Notes under the pieces: model-generated
Databases searched by the model: none
Told to the model about the DNA's origin: nothing
The model's input: only the letters and a program-made list of their open reading frames with translations
Shown: one piece after another, positions 1-15,235 of the stretch
Position numbering within the stretch: the stretch's first letter is position 1
Layout: each line of letters begins with the position of its first letter
From: Caprimulgus europaeus
Taxonomy: Eukaryota > Chordata > Aves > Caprimulgiformes > Caprimulgidae
DNA: 64,000 nt
Assembly (NCBI GenBank): GCA_907165065.1
Contig: OU015530.1
Span: 45,758,965 to 45,822,964 of the forward strand
Direction of reading: 5' to 3'
Made by a program: the position numbers and the translations under genes

Positions 1-3000
1 GAGGCACCCAGATTCAGGAAAGTAATCAAAAAAACCCCACCTAATCTGTTTAGGTGCCTTGACGTGGCAAAGGCACTATTGTGGATCTCATCCTCAATTA
101 CTACCTTCCAGACTGAAGGGAAGACACATAGGAAGCGTGCCCCAATGCTGTGCAGCACCTCAGAGAGCTACCTGAGATGTAATGCTGAATGCCTTATGTC
201 CAAGTGACAAACTAGGACACACAAATTAGAAATGGATGAATAGTCTTTCACTGCCATAGCCTCCTTCTCTGGCACCCATTTCCTGGCAGAAAGGTTGAGA
301 TATATTTTTCTCTCACATTTTGTTTAGATATTCCTCCTCTAAGTTTCATTCCAGTGCATGGATTAACTTAATCTAATTTCTACAGATCCTTCTACATCTG
401 GAGCATGAGGAGCTAAATGCCCTCATGCCTTCTTTCTGGTGTTGGCTTAGTGGGAAAATTATTACAAGCCATTTATCCCACTGTCAAGTGATCATCATAA
501 AATAAATACCCTTTTGTGAGGAAAAAATACCAGTAACTACACACAGAAATCAAAATACACAGAGCTCAAATGAAAATATAGCTCTGGAGCACTCTGCAGT
601 TAAAAGAGTTGATGGAAAGATAATGATGTCGGAGAGGAATGTTTCTTCACAGAAGTAGATTTGATGGCATAAGTTCAGTAACCTAAAATTAGGACATGGC
701 TCCAACTGGAGGAGAAAGAACAAAATTATATTAAAGATAAAATTAATGTGTGGAGACTATTCAACAGCACTGAGTTCCTGCAGGAAGATTATTTTTTCAT
801 AGCATAAGAAAGAAAAAAGTCAATGAATCTGGAACATAAATGGACAACTGGGAATAGAAACTATCACAGAGGGATTTTGGATGCATGAAAAAGGAAGTTA
901 TTCCTGGATCTCATGATGCAAAAGGAGGGAGAAGTACTCAAGGCTTATAACTAAGAAACTATAGCAACTTGTGTTGGGTTGTTTTGAGGAGCAGTTAGGT
1001 CAGATGGCAAATTCAGAGGGAAGGAAGGAGAGAGATGATCTATATAGTGCAGTAGACATTGCATTCAGGTTTGGGGAGTATGTATGAAAAGTGACTAGAC
1101 TTTAATGACAAGTGTCTCTTTGTGTTTAACTGTAGTGATCTTTTTGCTATTTGACACTGCAGATCAATGCTTATATTTCATCCTGATATGCACACATATA
1201 GAACATATATGTGTATATGCACCCAACATTGTATATACAGACACATATGTACATATACATGTATGTACATATGTACATAACACATTAACATAATGTGCTT
1301 TCTCTCCATAATGTTTTTTTACAATTTAGAAGTATTTCGATATATATTCTATGTCCTAAACGTGTATTGTAATTTTTTATTTTTTAAATCAGGGTAGAAA
1401 GAATTAACATGGACTTTTTTTTTTTCAAATTAATTCTTGGTTTATTTCTTGTCAGTAGGTCAATGAAATTTATTTTAGTCACCATTTACTTTATCTCTAC
1501 TCACTTTTACAAAGTTGCTCACACTTAAAGTATGTATTTCAGCAACAGTAATTGATTTAAAACATTCAATTGTTAAACTAAGTGTAATTCTTGGTGAGCA
1601 GGGACAGATTTTGGCCTTGAGACAAACTGAAGATCTAAACTAGCTACGCACAGCTCAGGAAAGGAGGATATACTGAAACAAAAGGCAGTGTCTGTGGGGC
1701 TAGGAGTATCTAACTGCATATAATCTGTCTGTATGAGTAAGTTTCTTTCATTTGATATATGTAGGTTAGGGTGCAAAGAACTGAAAGAGAAAGGAGGAGG
1801 AAAGTTTGAAATAGCTTCTGCAGTTGCACATCAAGTCTAAGAGACGTACCCCAGCACAGAGTGTGTTCATTCTATATGACAAAGATGTTACAGACATGGG
1901 AGATGCATGCACTGGCAATAAGAGTTCCTCTTTGCAATGAGAAGGCTAGAAAATTTAAATCCTGGACTAGACAGCCATGTAGATGACTAAAACTAGTAAA
2001 GTAGAAAACCATTCTAGCCCAACTCCTTACAAGACAGTCTCTTTAGTTCATAACATCAATAACCTGAGAATATAATTTGATTTAAAAAAATTCTTGGCAA
2101 TTTTAATATTTTTAAAATTTGTTCTCCCCATGAGAAGAGAAAAATAAAGTCATGCTGGGACTCACTTTCTGAGGGCTGCAGCATACATTACCCTTGTTGC
2201 TACAGTATTACTGAAAAGTTCATGGGGATGTGTACATCAAATATTCCAGGCTAGAAAGACAGCAGGTGTCTTTGATAATGTCAATGCTTCCATTATGAAC
2301 TCTTTTCCACTCTCCAGAAGTGTCTGACTAAGCCACAGGTATACACCTTTGGTGAAAGAATGCAGAAATGTTCTCATTAATTAATTCCCTTTTATTGTTT
2401 TTTTGAAATAATTTGGTTCTCTCTAAGCTAGAAGGTTTTTTTGTGCTGAAGAAGGTAGCTTTTCAGTAACCATAATTTCAAAATTAAAATAAATTAAGAA
2501 AATATTCTCTAGAGTACCAGAGTCTGAGCTAACTGCTCTTAGTAAAGTTTGGGCTTTTTACAAAAGCACACAATTATTACTTTGTGATGACAACCATCAC
2601 ACTGACATGAAACTGGGTTTGGGAACTCTACAGGGGTTATAGTTGGGCAGAGGTGGATCGTGTGAATCAATTTCCATTCTCCATGTGACGCGGTGACACT
2701 AAGTGAGCTATAGATTTCTCTCTAGTGTTCCATGGAGTCATATTGCCACTAGATGTAAAGGGACTTGTTACAGGGTGGACTCCTGTGCTGACCACCACAC
2801 GTGGCACAGATTGTCCTTCTGCAGCATGTAGCATGAGACTTCTAGGCAGTCCCATCACACGAATGTTGTGAGTGACAGAAACAACCTTCTGCTGATACTG
2901 CATTGTAGGTAACAGTACTTAAATTTAGCAGTGATGTGGGAAAATTATTCTCCCAGCTACTGTCCCAAATGGAATTATCCACATTAATAAGCACTCCTCT

Positions 3001-6000
3001 TGCATGAATGAGGGATCCACAACATGACCTCATAGTGTATATAACAAAAATTTTAGTAAACAGGTATTTTGTCAAAGTGTTATGACAAAAAACCACCCCC
3101 AAATCCTGTGAAAAACAGATCACTTACCTAAGACATATTCATTTTTGGGGAAGTAAAAAGCATATTTACTACTGGCAATGAAAAATTGAAGCTTTGACTA
3201 GTTTAACTAACAAATATTCAAATGGAATAGATAGTTTTTCAGAAGAAGATTTGTCTTTCAAAAGACAAGGACTTCTCATGCTGTCCTGCTTTGTATCTAG
3301 TGGAATGCTCACATTGTTTCTATTCTTAGTTAATTGTTAGGAGAAACCCTGTTTGTATTTTCACTGCAGTGACGGGAATGTCTTGTTCTTCAATAAGAAC
3401 TCCTCAGGACTATTTGCTTGGCAACCTCGGGCTTTTTAGCTAATGTACAAGTAAGATAAGAATAATCAACTTAAATATTTACATTGGACATTTCCAATGG
3501 TTAGTTCCAATTTACAATTTTCCAAAGGGCTAGAAAGACACTGCACTATGGACTGAAGTGTTTATCTTGAAAGTCTTTTAGTTGTTAATGTTCCCATTCA
3601 CAATGTGATACTGAAAACCCTTAAGACAGTTAATGACATATGCCAAAAGGCAGGCAGACTTGTGGATGTCTAGGTGCTGCTAATAAAATAGCAATTCTGG
3701 GAACAGAAAAGTGCTGGTAGCTCAGCTACTCAGTGCAGCATAGCCCTCCCTATTTCTATATTATTTTATTCCTGTGAAGATTATTACCCATATATACTAA
3801 TCTTCCTTGCAAGCACTTTAAATGAGTCTAGCAACAGCAGACTTCACATTAAGCACGTTCAGAATTTCAAACTGCTTAGACATACACTAAAGAGATCAAA
3901 AGTTTCTTATTTTTTAGGAGTTCCTTATTAAAGAATAGATCACATAACAGACACTTTATGGTAATTCTCATACACCCTCTGTGTGAAGAAATCAGCTTGT
4001 ACAGAAACACATTAAGAGCAAACAATGAACAACGGTGAGTGCTTGGCACTTAGGTCTCTTTGCAAAACAGTATTTTCAGGACATCATATAAGATTTGAAA
4101 CATTTGAGCTTTTCAACATTTGCACTGCTACATACAGGACACTTTCTCAAGGTGAAAAGCTTGAGAGGAAAGGAATTTAATTATCAGAATAGGAAGTAGA
4201 CACGCATTATCAGATGGTGAATTAAATTCCATTTGCTGTTAAATGTCTTTGAACAATTTAACCCAGCACATAACCTACTCCCACTCAGAACGAGTCTGTA
4301 TACAACTCTGCAGCTGACTAATTTTGCCTCTTTTCTTAGGTGTTGCCTCTTAGTACCCCGTTCATTCTGACTGCAAGAGGGTGCTGAGAGTGCTCAGCTA
4401 TTCTTGAGTAATTTTTTCCATAATTCTCTTTGCCAGTTTTGTAAAATTTGGCACAGGATGAAGTAAATGTGGGGTAGTGCTTCAGCAGGAATAAATAACT
4501 CATTAATTATGCCAGAAATGTTCTTTGCTTCCATTATACTCACACCCTTCTGCACAATCATTGATGATCACCCTTGAAATTGGCAATTTCAAAGCTACTA
4601 TCTGACGGACAACTATTTGCTTGTGTTATATTTTTATCCTTTGAGAAATTAAATTTATTCTTATATGTAGAATCCCTGTTTTCATTGCCTTACAACATGG
4701 ATGGAATATATAGCCCAATCAATTGAGAATCAGTTTGTCTGTATTCCTTTGAAAGCTACTTGATACTAGCCATCGTTCTCAAAAAATACATTGTGTTAGA
4801 TTCCAGGTTATGTCTTAAAAAAACAAGATCCAAATTGGCCTATCACAGAAAGTGACATTTGAAGCATTTATATATTCTGACTGAACCCTGACTTGACTAT
4901 CCCAACTTGTAGTGGGCCAGATGGGACTTTGTGAAGGAGATGTTGGTTATAATTTTGTGGGACAGAATGCCCTTTGGTGAAGTGTCATTGATGTTACTAA
5001 GAGTTTCAGTCTGCACTACAACAGTTTAAATTTTGGCTCTTCTTTCACTACAAGTTCCTTCTCAGGCATGTTTCTGAGGATCATCCACTATTCAAGTTGT
5101 TTCTCTCTGCTCTCATAAAACTGATTCTTAAAACTGCTCAGTTTTAGTATTTACTTTTTTGTTGTTCTCAGGAGAATGAAGTTGAGTAAACAAAGTGAAA
5201 CCTTTTTTTCTATCACCATTACCACAAAGGAAATTTTGACTTAACAGATTTCCTGGTTTAATCTTATCAACTTCTAGCAATTAGGTGCTCAAATCTGACA
5301 ATTAAAAAAGTCAGAGAAAGTGGCAGTATCAATAATAACACAAATATATATATATATTAATTTTAAAGGACAAGAATAGAAGAAAATATGTCAGTGGTAC
5401 AAGGCTGGTGATTGTTAATCTGATGTGACTGAGACACCAAACATTGGGCACAGGTTTAAGCACTTGTGAACACTTGCTCAACCAATGAAAATGTTTTACT
5501 TTTGCTTAGAAAAGAAGAGGAAAATTTAATGAAAAGGACAAAAGCTCATTTTTAAGTGGCATGTCTTCATATTTCTTCTTCAAAAGAAAATTCTCCAGTC
5601 CCAAATAAATTTCTGTGTCTGTTGAACATACACTGCAGAGTCTTTAACCATGAGAAAGGCTTTCTACCAGGCTTCTGATAAAGAATAAGGTCAAACTTGG
5701 GTAGAGATGAAGAGAAAATTATATTTTACTTTCTTTTTAAAATTTAAAATGCAAATTGCTTTATTTTGGCAGAGTATGTATAGATGATAATGATATCATG
5801 CAGTGACCCAAATTTAGCTATTAATGTCTAACAGGTATGTAGAAATTTAAAGCAGGAAGCTTGACTACTTTCAGAATCCAACCAGCCAACCAGCCAATGA
5901 ACAGAATATTTTGTTTTCAGGGCCAAAATTTTGTCTGCCATTCTGTCTAAGAATGCAGTGTTGTCTTTGCTCAAATCACTGTGGGAGATTCCTTCTCCAT

Positions 6001-9000
6001 GTCAGAAGCTGTGATAAAGAGCAGATCCTGAGACATGATATAGCCACCCACAAATACCTAAACTAAGAGCTGTGACCAGCTACACTCTCTATGCAGGAGG
6101 CTCAGTCTGTGCTCATATATAGTTTTTTTTTTTAATTCACATGCCAAATCTGTGTCCCATTTCTATCCTCTTACCTCTAAGATATGGAATGGAAACTTGA
6201 ACTATTTCATTCCAAAGGATTTATATAGGACACCTGAAAGCTCTCTTCATAACTCATTTCTACCCCTAATTAGTGAAATCATGATAATTCAGCTACTTTC
6301 TGGAGATGTGGACAGTTGTGCAGGAAATATAGTTGTGTAAATCTTGTTACTGTTTGAATCTAAAACTCTACAAATTAGGTCTATTCCCAAAGCTCAAATT
6401 CCAATATTAAAAATAAGTGAGTTGGAACAGGATCCAGTGTATTAATATCAACATGAGAACACCAGGCATTCTGTGTTGCATCTGTATTCCCAGACATGCA
6501 GTCTGTACTCTTGACATAGCTGACAGCTTAATAAAGTCCCTCTTCCCCATTTGTTTCAACTAGCTCAGAAAAAGGAAAAATGGTTGAAGTATTTAAGGAT
6601 GAACTTACATAGCTGGTTAACTCCGACTTTCCTGTCTTGGGTTGTGATCTATATGTGAAGGACTGTAATAGAACAGGGGATCAATACCCAAACACAGTTA
6701 ACTGGATGACTGACGACATGCTCACTTGCATCGGACTGGTATTGGCACTCTCATACATGAGTGAGTCTCTGAAGGCCTAATCTTGTGGTTGCCTTGAAAA
6801 TAAATATTTGTCTTAATATGAAGTTATGCTCAAAGTCACTGCTAGTATATGGTTCCTGTAATAGGCCCAGGTGAAGATTAAAAATACTGTTGCTTTAAGG
6901 CAGAACACTGCTGGGCATTAGTGTTGATGAGCTGATGATTTAAATGGATAATCCATTGTGAGAGAGATGAGAAAAACAGGAAACTGTTAAAACTCAGTGA
7001 CACTCCATTTGGGAAAGTTATGAAAGTAATTTTGAGCATATTTCCATTCAAAATAAAAGCAAATGTGAGTTTTTTCAGGAATCCAGCATGCTTGGCTGGA
7101 GGGGGATAGGACTGTTTCAGAAGAGAGGAGAGGTATAGTGCAGTGGGAAAGGTGGGACAGAGCAGCATTGTACTGGTCTCTTTCACATATTACACGGTAT
7201 TGCTAGCTGCTTGTATAAAAAAAGCCCAGGTACTAAGCTCTAGTATGTATTTGTGCAAAGTGATAGTATGCATAGTAATTGCATTAGAAGGATGAAGTTA
7301 AGGTGATGTGTGGTTGTTAAAGAAATGTTTGCAAGGATGCTGGAAGTGCACAGATAGATATAAAGCAGCAGTAGTAATAGTAGCATCTTGCCACTACTTT
7401 TCCTGGCAGGTTACTTCCTTACATGTTCCACTCCTAAATCCACTTCTTAAGATAGATTTATGTGGTATCTCTGAATTTGGCCTAATAGTCACCTGTTTCA
7501 GCGACTGTACTGATTTGTCCCTTGGGACTAATTTAACAGGTATCTAGTAAGTATCCACTAAGCACAGAGGTTCTTACTAATACTTCACTGCTGGCACACA
7601 TCCACAGAATTAATTTAATTTAATTATCTAACTTTGTTTGGAGAAAAAGTAAATAAAGGGTAAAAAGCTGTTCTCCAGATCATCTATATAATAATTCCTA
7701 TTCCCTCTATTGTCAGCATGGTCTCATTTTACCCTAAATGTCTTCTAGAAGAGTCTGTATTCAAACTGTCTTGAAATATCCATGACTGTAGTTTTCAAAT
7801 GCTAAAAGCAGTGCAATGCTAATATAAACACTGCCTTATCTAGGACTGCTGAGGATGTATGTGATTTCCTGAGCATATCCTGAGCTTGTATCTGCTAACT
7901 TACCAACTGATAAGTAACACAGCACTTTTGAAATGAAAATAACAGCATTTAAATAGATCCCTTTACAATAAGAATACTAAGATATGAATATATTTGAAGA
8001 TATTTTTGTCCAATACCTGACATTTATCTGCATTAAAAGCAATCCCTTTTGTGTTGGAAAATTAGAAGGAAAAGCAAATGCACACAAAGGAGGAATGATG
8101 CATAGAATGACCCGAAATATCTGTTGCTGAGCTAAATGACTAGCAATGAAAGACAGTATTTCTCTATAAAATCGTGTGTAAACATTCAAAATGAAGAGGA
8201 AATATTTAACATACTAAGAGAGGTTGTAGTAGGGGTGAATAGAAAAAAATTAAGAAAAGGACGTATGCAACAAAATACCAGTGAGAACTTCCTGCCCATT
8301 AGATCTGGGCAAGTGTTTGATTTTGCTATTTTTAAAATGAATATTATATTAAGGTCAAGAAAGTAGCTGCTACATTCATCATCATTAACTATTTTGTGGC
8401 AATTCCTAAGCAGAGGTGTAGAAGAAAGAAAGCATAGTCATCGAAGTGTGCATGTGAGAAATTTTAAGTCAAATACAAGTGTACACTTTTACTTCTGCCA
8501 AGAGGCTTAATCTTCATTTGCTTCTGGATGACTAAAGTACTGCAAAAATGTTTATGCTTGCAGGCAGTCCAGTTAGGCAGATTATTCAGACAGGTATTAT
8601 CAGCCTTTTCTTACATATGTGGCTGGAGCCTTAGACAGACCTGTATCAGACTTTAGAGCAACCATTGTCATGAAAACAATTTAAAGATTAAGGCTGTACA
8701 TCACTACAATATAATAATAAGAACAAATGTAATGAAACAAGGATCCTGGCCTCTAGGATGGTGTGAATACAATCATGAATCATTCTTCAAACATCAGTAA
8801 ATACAAACACAAGTAACATATGATGAGTTGCAACTATGTATGAAGGTTTATCTTTCATGTAATTTTACCTGCTTGTACTCTGTGTCTTGCTTGTCAGGAG
8901 GCCTTGTGAGATGGATCCAAGTGAAAGCCTTTGTAAGTATTTTAAAATTCAAAATGTAAGGCTAAGTTTGAGACGTAAATTATTGTCTTACCTTTGCAAA

Positions 9001-12000
9001 GAAGTTAATTTTGGAAGCTGACATCATCTTTGCCAATCTACACAGCACATTCCAAGTTAGCCTCTCTGCACAGTTAAAAATCCTGTTCCTGTCTTAAGGA
9101 CTCCTGAAGCATTTTTAAGTGTTTCTGACGATTTCTCTTTGGGATGGAGAGGGACATCATAATATGAAAAATCATATTTGAAATATCTATGTAAGATAAG
9201 GTTTTGGCTGCACAACATAGTACATACACTACAGAGCAAAATAGCCCTAATAAACATATTGGAAGAGTAAATTAAATAACAACTCACTGATATAGATAAG
9301 CACATGACAACTGGATTTGTTCTTAGGTTACTCTAAAAGCTATAAATCTTATTTCTATTCAAGGCATGTTTCAATTTATCATCTTTACTTAGCATGTTAT
9401 TTTATGTTTAATAATTTCTTATTTTACTGTTTAGTACATGTGGCATTTCACAAATGCTGTGACATGTTGATGACAAGCTCTCTCTTGAAAAGGAGTCTTA
9501 TTGCAAAAGAAAAGAGAAAACACAATTAGAGTGAGATCACCATTAGAGCAAGGGACAAATCAGGCAGAGATATTCTGGGTTGAAAGCACCTAAGAGTCAA
9601 CAGGAAATAAGCTGAGATTTCATATATAAAGAATGTGTCTCAGTGTCTCCATGACAAAAGACCTTTTAGGGAAAAAAAAGTCATGCAAGAAACAGACTTT
9701 TATATCTCATATGCAATAACCTTAGAAAACACAGTGTAGAAGACTAGCTGAGAGAAACAGATCACTTTTAGTGCAAATAATAAATTCAGCTGAGAAGAAA
9801 CACTGATTGTTAGAATATGATTGACACTGGCTCTGGAGACAGATGTCCTCCTGCCCTCCCAGCTGGAAAGGCCGGCTGGGTGGAGCTCCTTTAGAAAACT
9901 GGCTGCTGTCATTGTACAGCTAAAAGAAGAGTGGACACGCAGAGGTAAATTTTCAAAGCAATGTGTTTATTAACTATCCATTGACAAATACAGGCAATTG
10001 TTAGTGAAACTCCTGCTCATCCCTTTGAAAAACCTACCGGGTTTGTCTGAGATGATATCTCACCATTTATGCCAGAAAAGGTGGTTTCCAAGATAGAGGT
10101 GGGCCTTTCTTGACAATGGATAAAATGGGTGATCTCAGGAACCCTTTGCCTTTTTAAAAAGCCGTGTGAGGTCTCCCATACTACAATTCACATTCAAGTT
10201 AGTTTTTTTTCTCTTCTCACAAGATCAAAGAATTTTTTCTTATGTCATCACACATGACATGAGTAATGAAAGCTTTGAGAAGCTAGAACTGACAGTTTCC
10301 AGCATGGCCTCTACCTAATTCTGTAGCTTTTCAGTATTCTCATTTATATGGGGGCAGGAGGGGGGAAATGATTAAGAATACTTCACCTGGCAATCCTTGA
10401 ACGCTCACCATTGTGAGCTGAGAACAAGCATAGCCTCACTATTATTAGGCTTTACCCACATATACTTACAATGAATAGACCAGCACTTTGAGTGTTTCTT
10501 CATTATAGCAATGTTTTGCTTTACAAAGTGCTGGAGCATATATGAGCTACTTATAAATCAAATAATTGAGAAGCTTTGGATCCCATGCAAAAATTTCCGT
10601 GAAGTAAAATCACACAACAAAAAAAGATAACTTCAAATTTTCAAATCATTCCATTAACATGTGTTTGGTCACATTGCTGTCTGAATGTAAGTCTTGACTG
10701 TTCAGCTGGAACTTAGTAACATCAGATCATGGTTAAATCTCACATGAAACAGGACACTGTTATTATTTAAAGTCTTGATATTATTTAATGCTTTTTTTTC
10801 CTTATTATCTTTTTTTTGTTCCTATAAGGCTCTCTATAGTGTGCAAACAATTATGCAAGACCACGTGTAGCAAAACAATAGTCATCAAGGAGTGAGGGTG
10901 GTCATCAGTTAAAATTGTGCATTACACTGTCACACTCAGTGGAAGCAACTCTCTTCTCTCTATACACATTCTTCTTGTTCTCAGTATCAGAGGGGGAAAA
11001 ATAATGAGGTATAAGTTTCACAACATCTACCAGCTTAAATGTGATTTGATCAGTTACATTTTGGATGTGGTTTTGACTGGGATGTGTTAATTCTGCTGAT
11101 GAAGTTTGTGGTGGCACAATGATTGCCATTCAAATTTTTACATATGCAAGGTTAAATTGTTCTGGGCATATCTCCAGATAAATGGTCTTTGCACTTGTAT
11201 TATGTGGAACTGAGACAAGATGAGGCAGTGTGCGAGATGCAACTAAGAAAAAATGCAGAATACATTGTGTAAATACAGTAATAAGAAGTCTAATATGGAA
11301 AGAGACCGTAATCAATATTGTGTTGGATGTCAAGCAGGTATCTGAATTTCTATTAAAGGTCTACAAATGTTCAGAAATCTCTTTTTGTTTCATACTGAGA
11401 TGGGATATCAAATATCAGAATACCTGATTGAAAATAAATGGCAACAATTTATGAATGCCATAATACTCAGCTTTGATTTTAGTATAAAACACTAAATTAT
11501 TATGTACTGATATTCTCCAAACAAAAGCTTTTGTTTTGTCTCAATTTGATATTAATTTCTGTTCTTCACAGCTGTTGTAGTGTTATGGAAATACAGCTCC
11601 ATTGCTGCATGGCTCTATTTTTACCTCCACAAGCCTAATCAAGTTCCCATGATAGATAAGTTTATTGAAATTCCATGAATTCATCATGTAGGAAATTTGA
11701 GACCATTATGGGAAAAGAAGAATAACAAGAAATCTATACAGAAGAGATGTCAAAACAGCTAGGTTGTACCTATTAGGAGAGCTAAGTTTGCTTAACTTTG
11801 CTTAGTTATATATATTTTTAAAAAAGGAAAAAAAAAATCCTAATTTTTCATATTTAAAAATTTGATCTGGAAAAATTTAATTTTTGATAAGAAATATCTG
11901 AAAAAAGAATTCTAATCCTTGAGTTCAAAAGTTTAGGTTGATTGTAATAGTATGCAAGTGCACAAAGAATGTCGTTTACAGTTTCATCACAAGCCAAACA

Positions 12001-14190
12001 GCCTGCCTTTTACAAAAGTGATGTTCTAGATAATTTTGAAAACATAAGAATCACAGAAATACAAATAGAAAATTGTCTTTTCAAATTAATTTCTTAGTGA
12101 AGTCCTTAAATGTCACAAGATAATTTACTGGGCACTGTTAGGAATATGAAAGATGGTTTTGGGGATAGAAGGAACCTTGTTCAGTTAAGGATTTTTTTTA
12201 AAAAGTCCCATCATTATATTGAAGGAAGGGACTGGTTTTTTGCAGGTTCATAACTCAAAAGACACTGTGGATGTTGTTTCTCAAAAAACTTGAAATCTTA
12301 GAAGAAACTCATGGGAGTATAGTTGCAGAGCTGCTAAGGACGCTGGGTGTATAAGATAAATTTGTTTGCCATATACTGTTGCCTTCTATGATGTAAACAT
12401 GAGAAATATGAAGAAGGAATGTTACATTGTTTAAAAATAATATTATTAGTTTGGGGAATGAACATAACTAGACTATTTTACTTATATCTTTCCCACTTTT
12501 CATCCCATAAAGCTGCCTTCAACAACCTTTTTTTTTATAAGTTCAAGTTTCCTTTACAGAAGCTAATTTGAGAATCATTGGACAGCTCCCAAGTCCAGGT
12601 TTTTTTCCCCCAGTTTCTTTGTGGAAACAGCTTAGCTGCATAATTTGACATAGTCTGAATGTTAGTGATAACATCCCGCAAATACTGAGTGACTGTTTAA
12701 CGTAAAAAACATAGAATGTACTTTGAAAACTTTATTAGCAATCTTTCCCTCTCAAGTATTTTTATAAACTGTTTCCCAGTGAAAATGAGATGGTCCCTTA
12801 AATTGAAAATTGATTAATTATACAAACTATGTGACAGAAATGTTTATCTTTATAAAAGAAAAACATTTACAGAGTGATTTCAGTAGTTTATAGTAAGGAA
12901 AGATAATTAATAGTTTGTTACTATTCTATGATTTTTCAGTGAGATAATCCATAACTGGTGGCGTGGGGAATAGCTTCTATTTCTCAGTTCACCAAACACA
13001 AGAAACCTCCACTGAGTGGTTTATCTTAATAGCAGACATCTATCTGTTTTTCATTATTCACATGGTAAAGAGGAAAGAACTTTGTGTTGCTTAGGACAGT
13101 CTTAATATAGCTACAGCTGGGAGCTTTTTCACTACTCATATCTTGCACTTAATGCACACAGAATTAGTAGAAAGTCCTTCAGAATCATGATAAGTTTTGT
13201 TGTAAAAAAGCTTTTTGTAGAAAACAGCACTATACTCTGAAAGCCTCAGAGGGCAGGACTGGCTAGAGAAGAGAAAGATCCCAGCAAGTGGTGTGTTCTG
13301 TGGTAGCTGCACTGACACAGTATCTCCCAGGCAGCTGTGGGTGAAAAGTCAGATGTCCATGCCCCTGTGCTGAGAAGTAAATAGTGGAGCATTCTTTGGT
13401 ACTGGTGGTCAAAGTAATAGTAAAATTCAAGCCCATGGCCCTTGCATTCCAGTTAAGACAGCTTCTGGTTTGAATGCCTTTTTAGAGGAGGTCTCCATGA
13501 AGATTCTTGCCTCATCAAAGCAGGAATGGAAATAGCTTTTAGTGAAAAATAATAAGCCAAGGGCTTAGCAGGATTCCAAGAAAAGGTAGATGTTGTATGG
13601 GAACAACTGCAGTAATACTAGCTAGGAAGGCTCATTTTTGAGGAAGGTAAGCCTTTCACTCTTCATGACTTATATAAAGCCATGGGAAGAAACTTTTCAC
13701 TATATGGTGACAATTATTTTATTGAAAGATCTGCTACAATGTCTCTGAAAAGACTCTGTGTTGCTCATTATGGTTTGACATAGGGTGGTATTCTCATGTT
13801 TCTATGACTCCATTTGCCATGGAGTTAGCTGTTCACTGAGTGATCAGGCCAGTGTATCTTAAGAAGTTATCACCTCTCAGATGGGAGTTACTGACCTTCA
13901 CAGGTCACATTCAGTAACTAAATTTTGTGTGCTCCTAGTCCAGTACAAAATGTGGCTTACGAGAATCAATTTTCATGTTAAATTTCTACAAACCTAGAGA
14001 CAGGGCTAGTCTTTCTTGCAAGTTATTTCACTCAGATGAGTGTCTCAGCAACTTTCCAATACTGATAGAGAAGTGCAAAGCTCTCTCCTCCACTCCTTTC
14101 AAAACCACCCTTTTCCTCGGTGGTTTATCAGTTTAGAAGTACTGAATCTTAACTCTGAACAATTCTAAGTTAAAAAAACAAATATAAGCA
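1..14190. other. AT-rich unique DNA, no gene recognised
   Basis: No coding exon, RNA gene or clear transposon could be supported here. Open frames stay at or below about 100 codons, show no domain I recognise, and lie in AT-rich sequence where such lengths arise by chance. Small simple repeats sit inside: an (AT)n run at 5344-5357, a CCAACCAG-type repeat at 5878-5899, three TTTAA units near 7612-7625, and T runs at about 1413-1426. The ACATAT palindrome at 1190-1280 is listed separately. Ancient repeats too decayed to recognise by eye may be present. Confidence 0.6.
1190..1280. repeat. ACATAT-rich microsatellite with palindrome
   Basis: Alternating purine-pyrimidine sequence made of ACATAT, GTATAT and GTACAT units. 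At 1243-1255 and 1262-1274 two perfect 13-base inverted arms (ACATATGTACATA and its complement) flank a 6-base centre, so the tract could extrude a short cruciform. A 62-codon open frame across it (1105-1293) is low-complexity and not credible as a gene. Confidence 0.8.
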
Positions 14191-14210
14191 CACAGGTAGG
14201 TACGCAGTTA

Positions 14211-14290
14211 TGTATATAAAAGTGTGTATTCATACATATATATGTCTATATGTGTGCATATGCATATATACATGCACACACATATTTACA
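14211..14290. repeat. TATG/CATA-type degenerate microsatellite
   Basis: Irregular TGTATA, CATATATATG and GCATATGCATAT units followed by a CACACA run. This is an alternating purine-pyrimidine tract like those near 1.2 and 18.6 kb. No coding content. Confidence 0.75.
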
Positions 14291-15235
14291 AGCAGAAGAC
14301 ATATCTTCATAAATTTAGCTTAACTTTAATTTTTTGTGAGCCAGTAATAAATATGAGTATTTTATGTTATATTTCAAGATAATCAATATGAAAGGTCACC
14401 TTACAATCTATTGACTTTATTAAGCAGCTCCTCTGCTTAATAGAGGACTGCAGGTGTCAAGTGTCAGTTTATAGAGATAGGATGTGCAACCTGAATTCAG
14501 TAATCTTTTTTAAAAATAAGTCTGTCCCAGAGGAAGCAATTGTTTCTCTTGCAAAATCAGCAGTGTCAAGAAACAAACGTTGTCAGGTGACAGTTACATA
14601 GCTTATTTGTTATGTGGTTTATTTTGAATGTCTGTTTTTTAATTTTTTTATTTTTCTAAGGAAAGTCACTAAATGCTGCCTGAGACAGGAAAACTGGGCT
14701 TTTTGGAGTAATAGTGTAATAATAAAACTACTTTGTTCCATTTTTTTTAATCTGCACACAATTACTTACAGAATTTACACAAACAACAATACTCAGAAAA
14801 AGCACCACACGTATCAAGTCCTAAATACATGGAAGGAGGCTCCTTGTTTTGAGTTCATTTTGGGTTCAAGCCCTTATTTCCTAGGTGGATGAAACTGAAT
14901 CAGATCTAAAAAAAAAAAAAAAAAAAAAAAAGTTTGCTATTAAAACAAGCAATTCTCAAGAAACAAAACAGTTTAATATTTAATCTCTCTTACCATAGCA
15001 AAAACACATGCCCAGAGTGCCTATGTCTCCCTTCTAACAATGCAAGGAGGTCTCAAAGGATGTTTACCATTCCCAAGAACACAGAGCAAGAAAAGACATT
15101 GTGTTTTCTCTCTGCTCGGAGAGACTATGACCTGATACAGACATAATGACAACTGCGTTAGCTGTGAAGGAAAATGTGAGCAGGAAAGCCTACAGATTTA
15201 GGCAAGTACAGCATTAAACTTTTTCTGGAACCCAG
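14291..15235. other. Unique AT-rich DNA, no gene recognised
   Basis: No exon or transposon recognised. Open frames of 92 codons (14614-14892) and 70 codons (14934-15146) begin in AT-rich sequence and have no recognisable domain. The A run at 14908-14931 lies between them. Confidence 0.5.
14908..14931 (+). repeat. 24-base poly-A run
   Basis: An uninterrupted run of 24 A residues. A poly-A tail of a retrocopy is one explanation, but no AATAAA lies in the 60 bases upstream, and avian CR1 elements do not end in poly-A, so a simple mononucleotide repeat is more likely. Confidence 0.9.

Noticed and set aside
14908-14931. Possible poly-A tail of a processed retrocopy
   Set aside because: No polyadenylation signal just upstream and no recognisable gene body. 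Processed copies are rare in birds because CR1 does not use poly-A priming.
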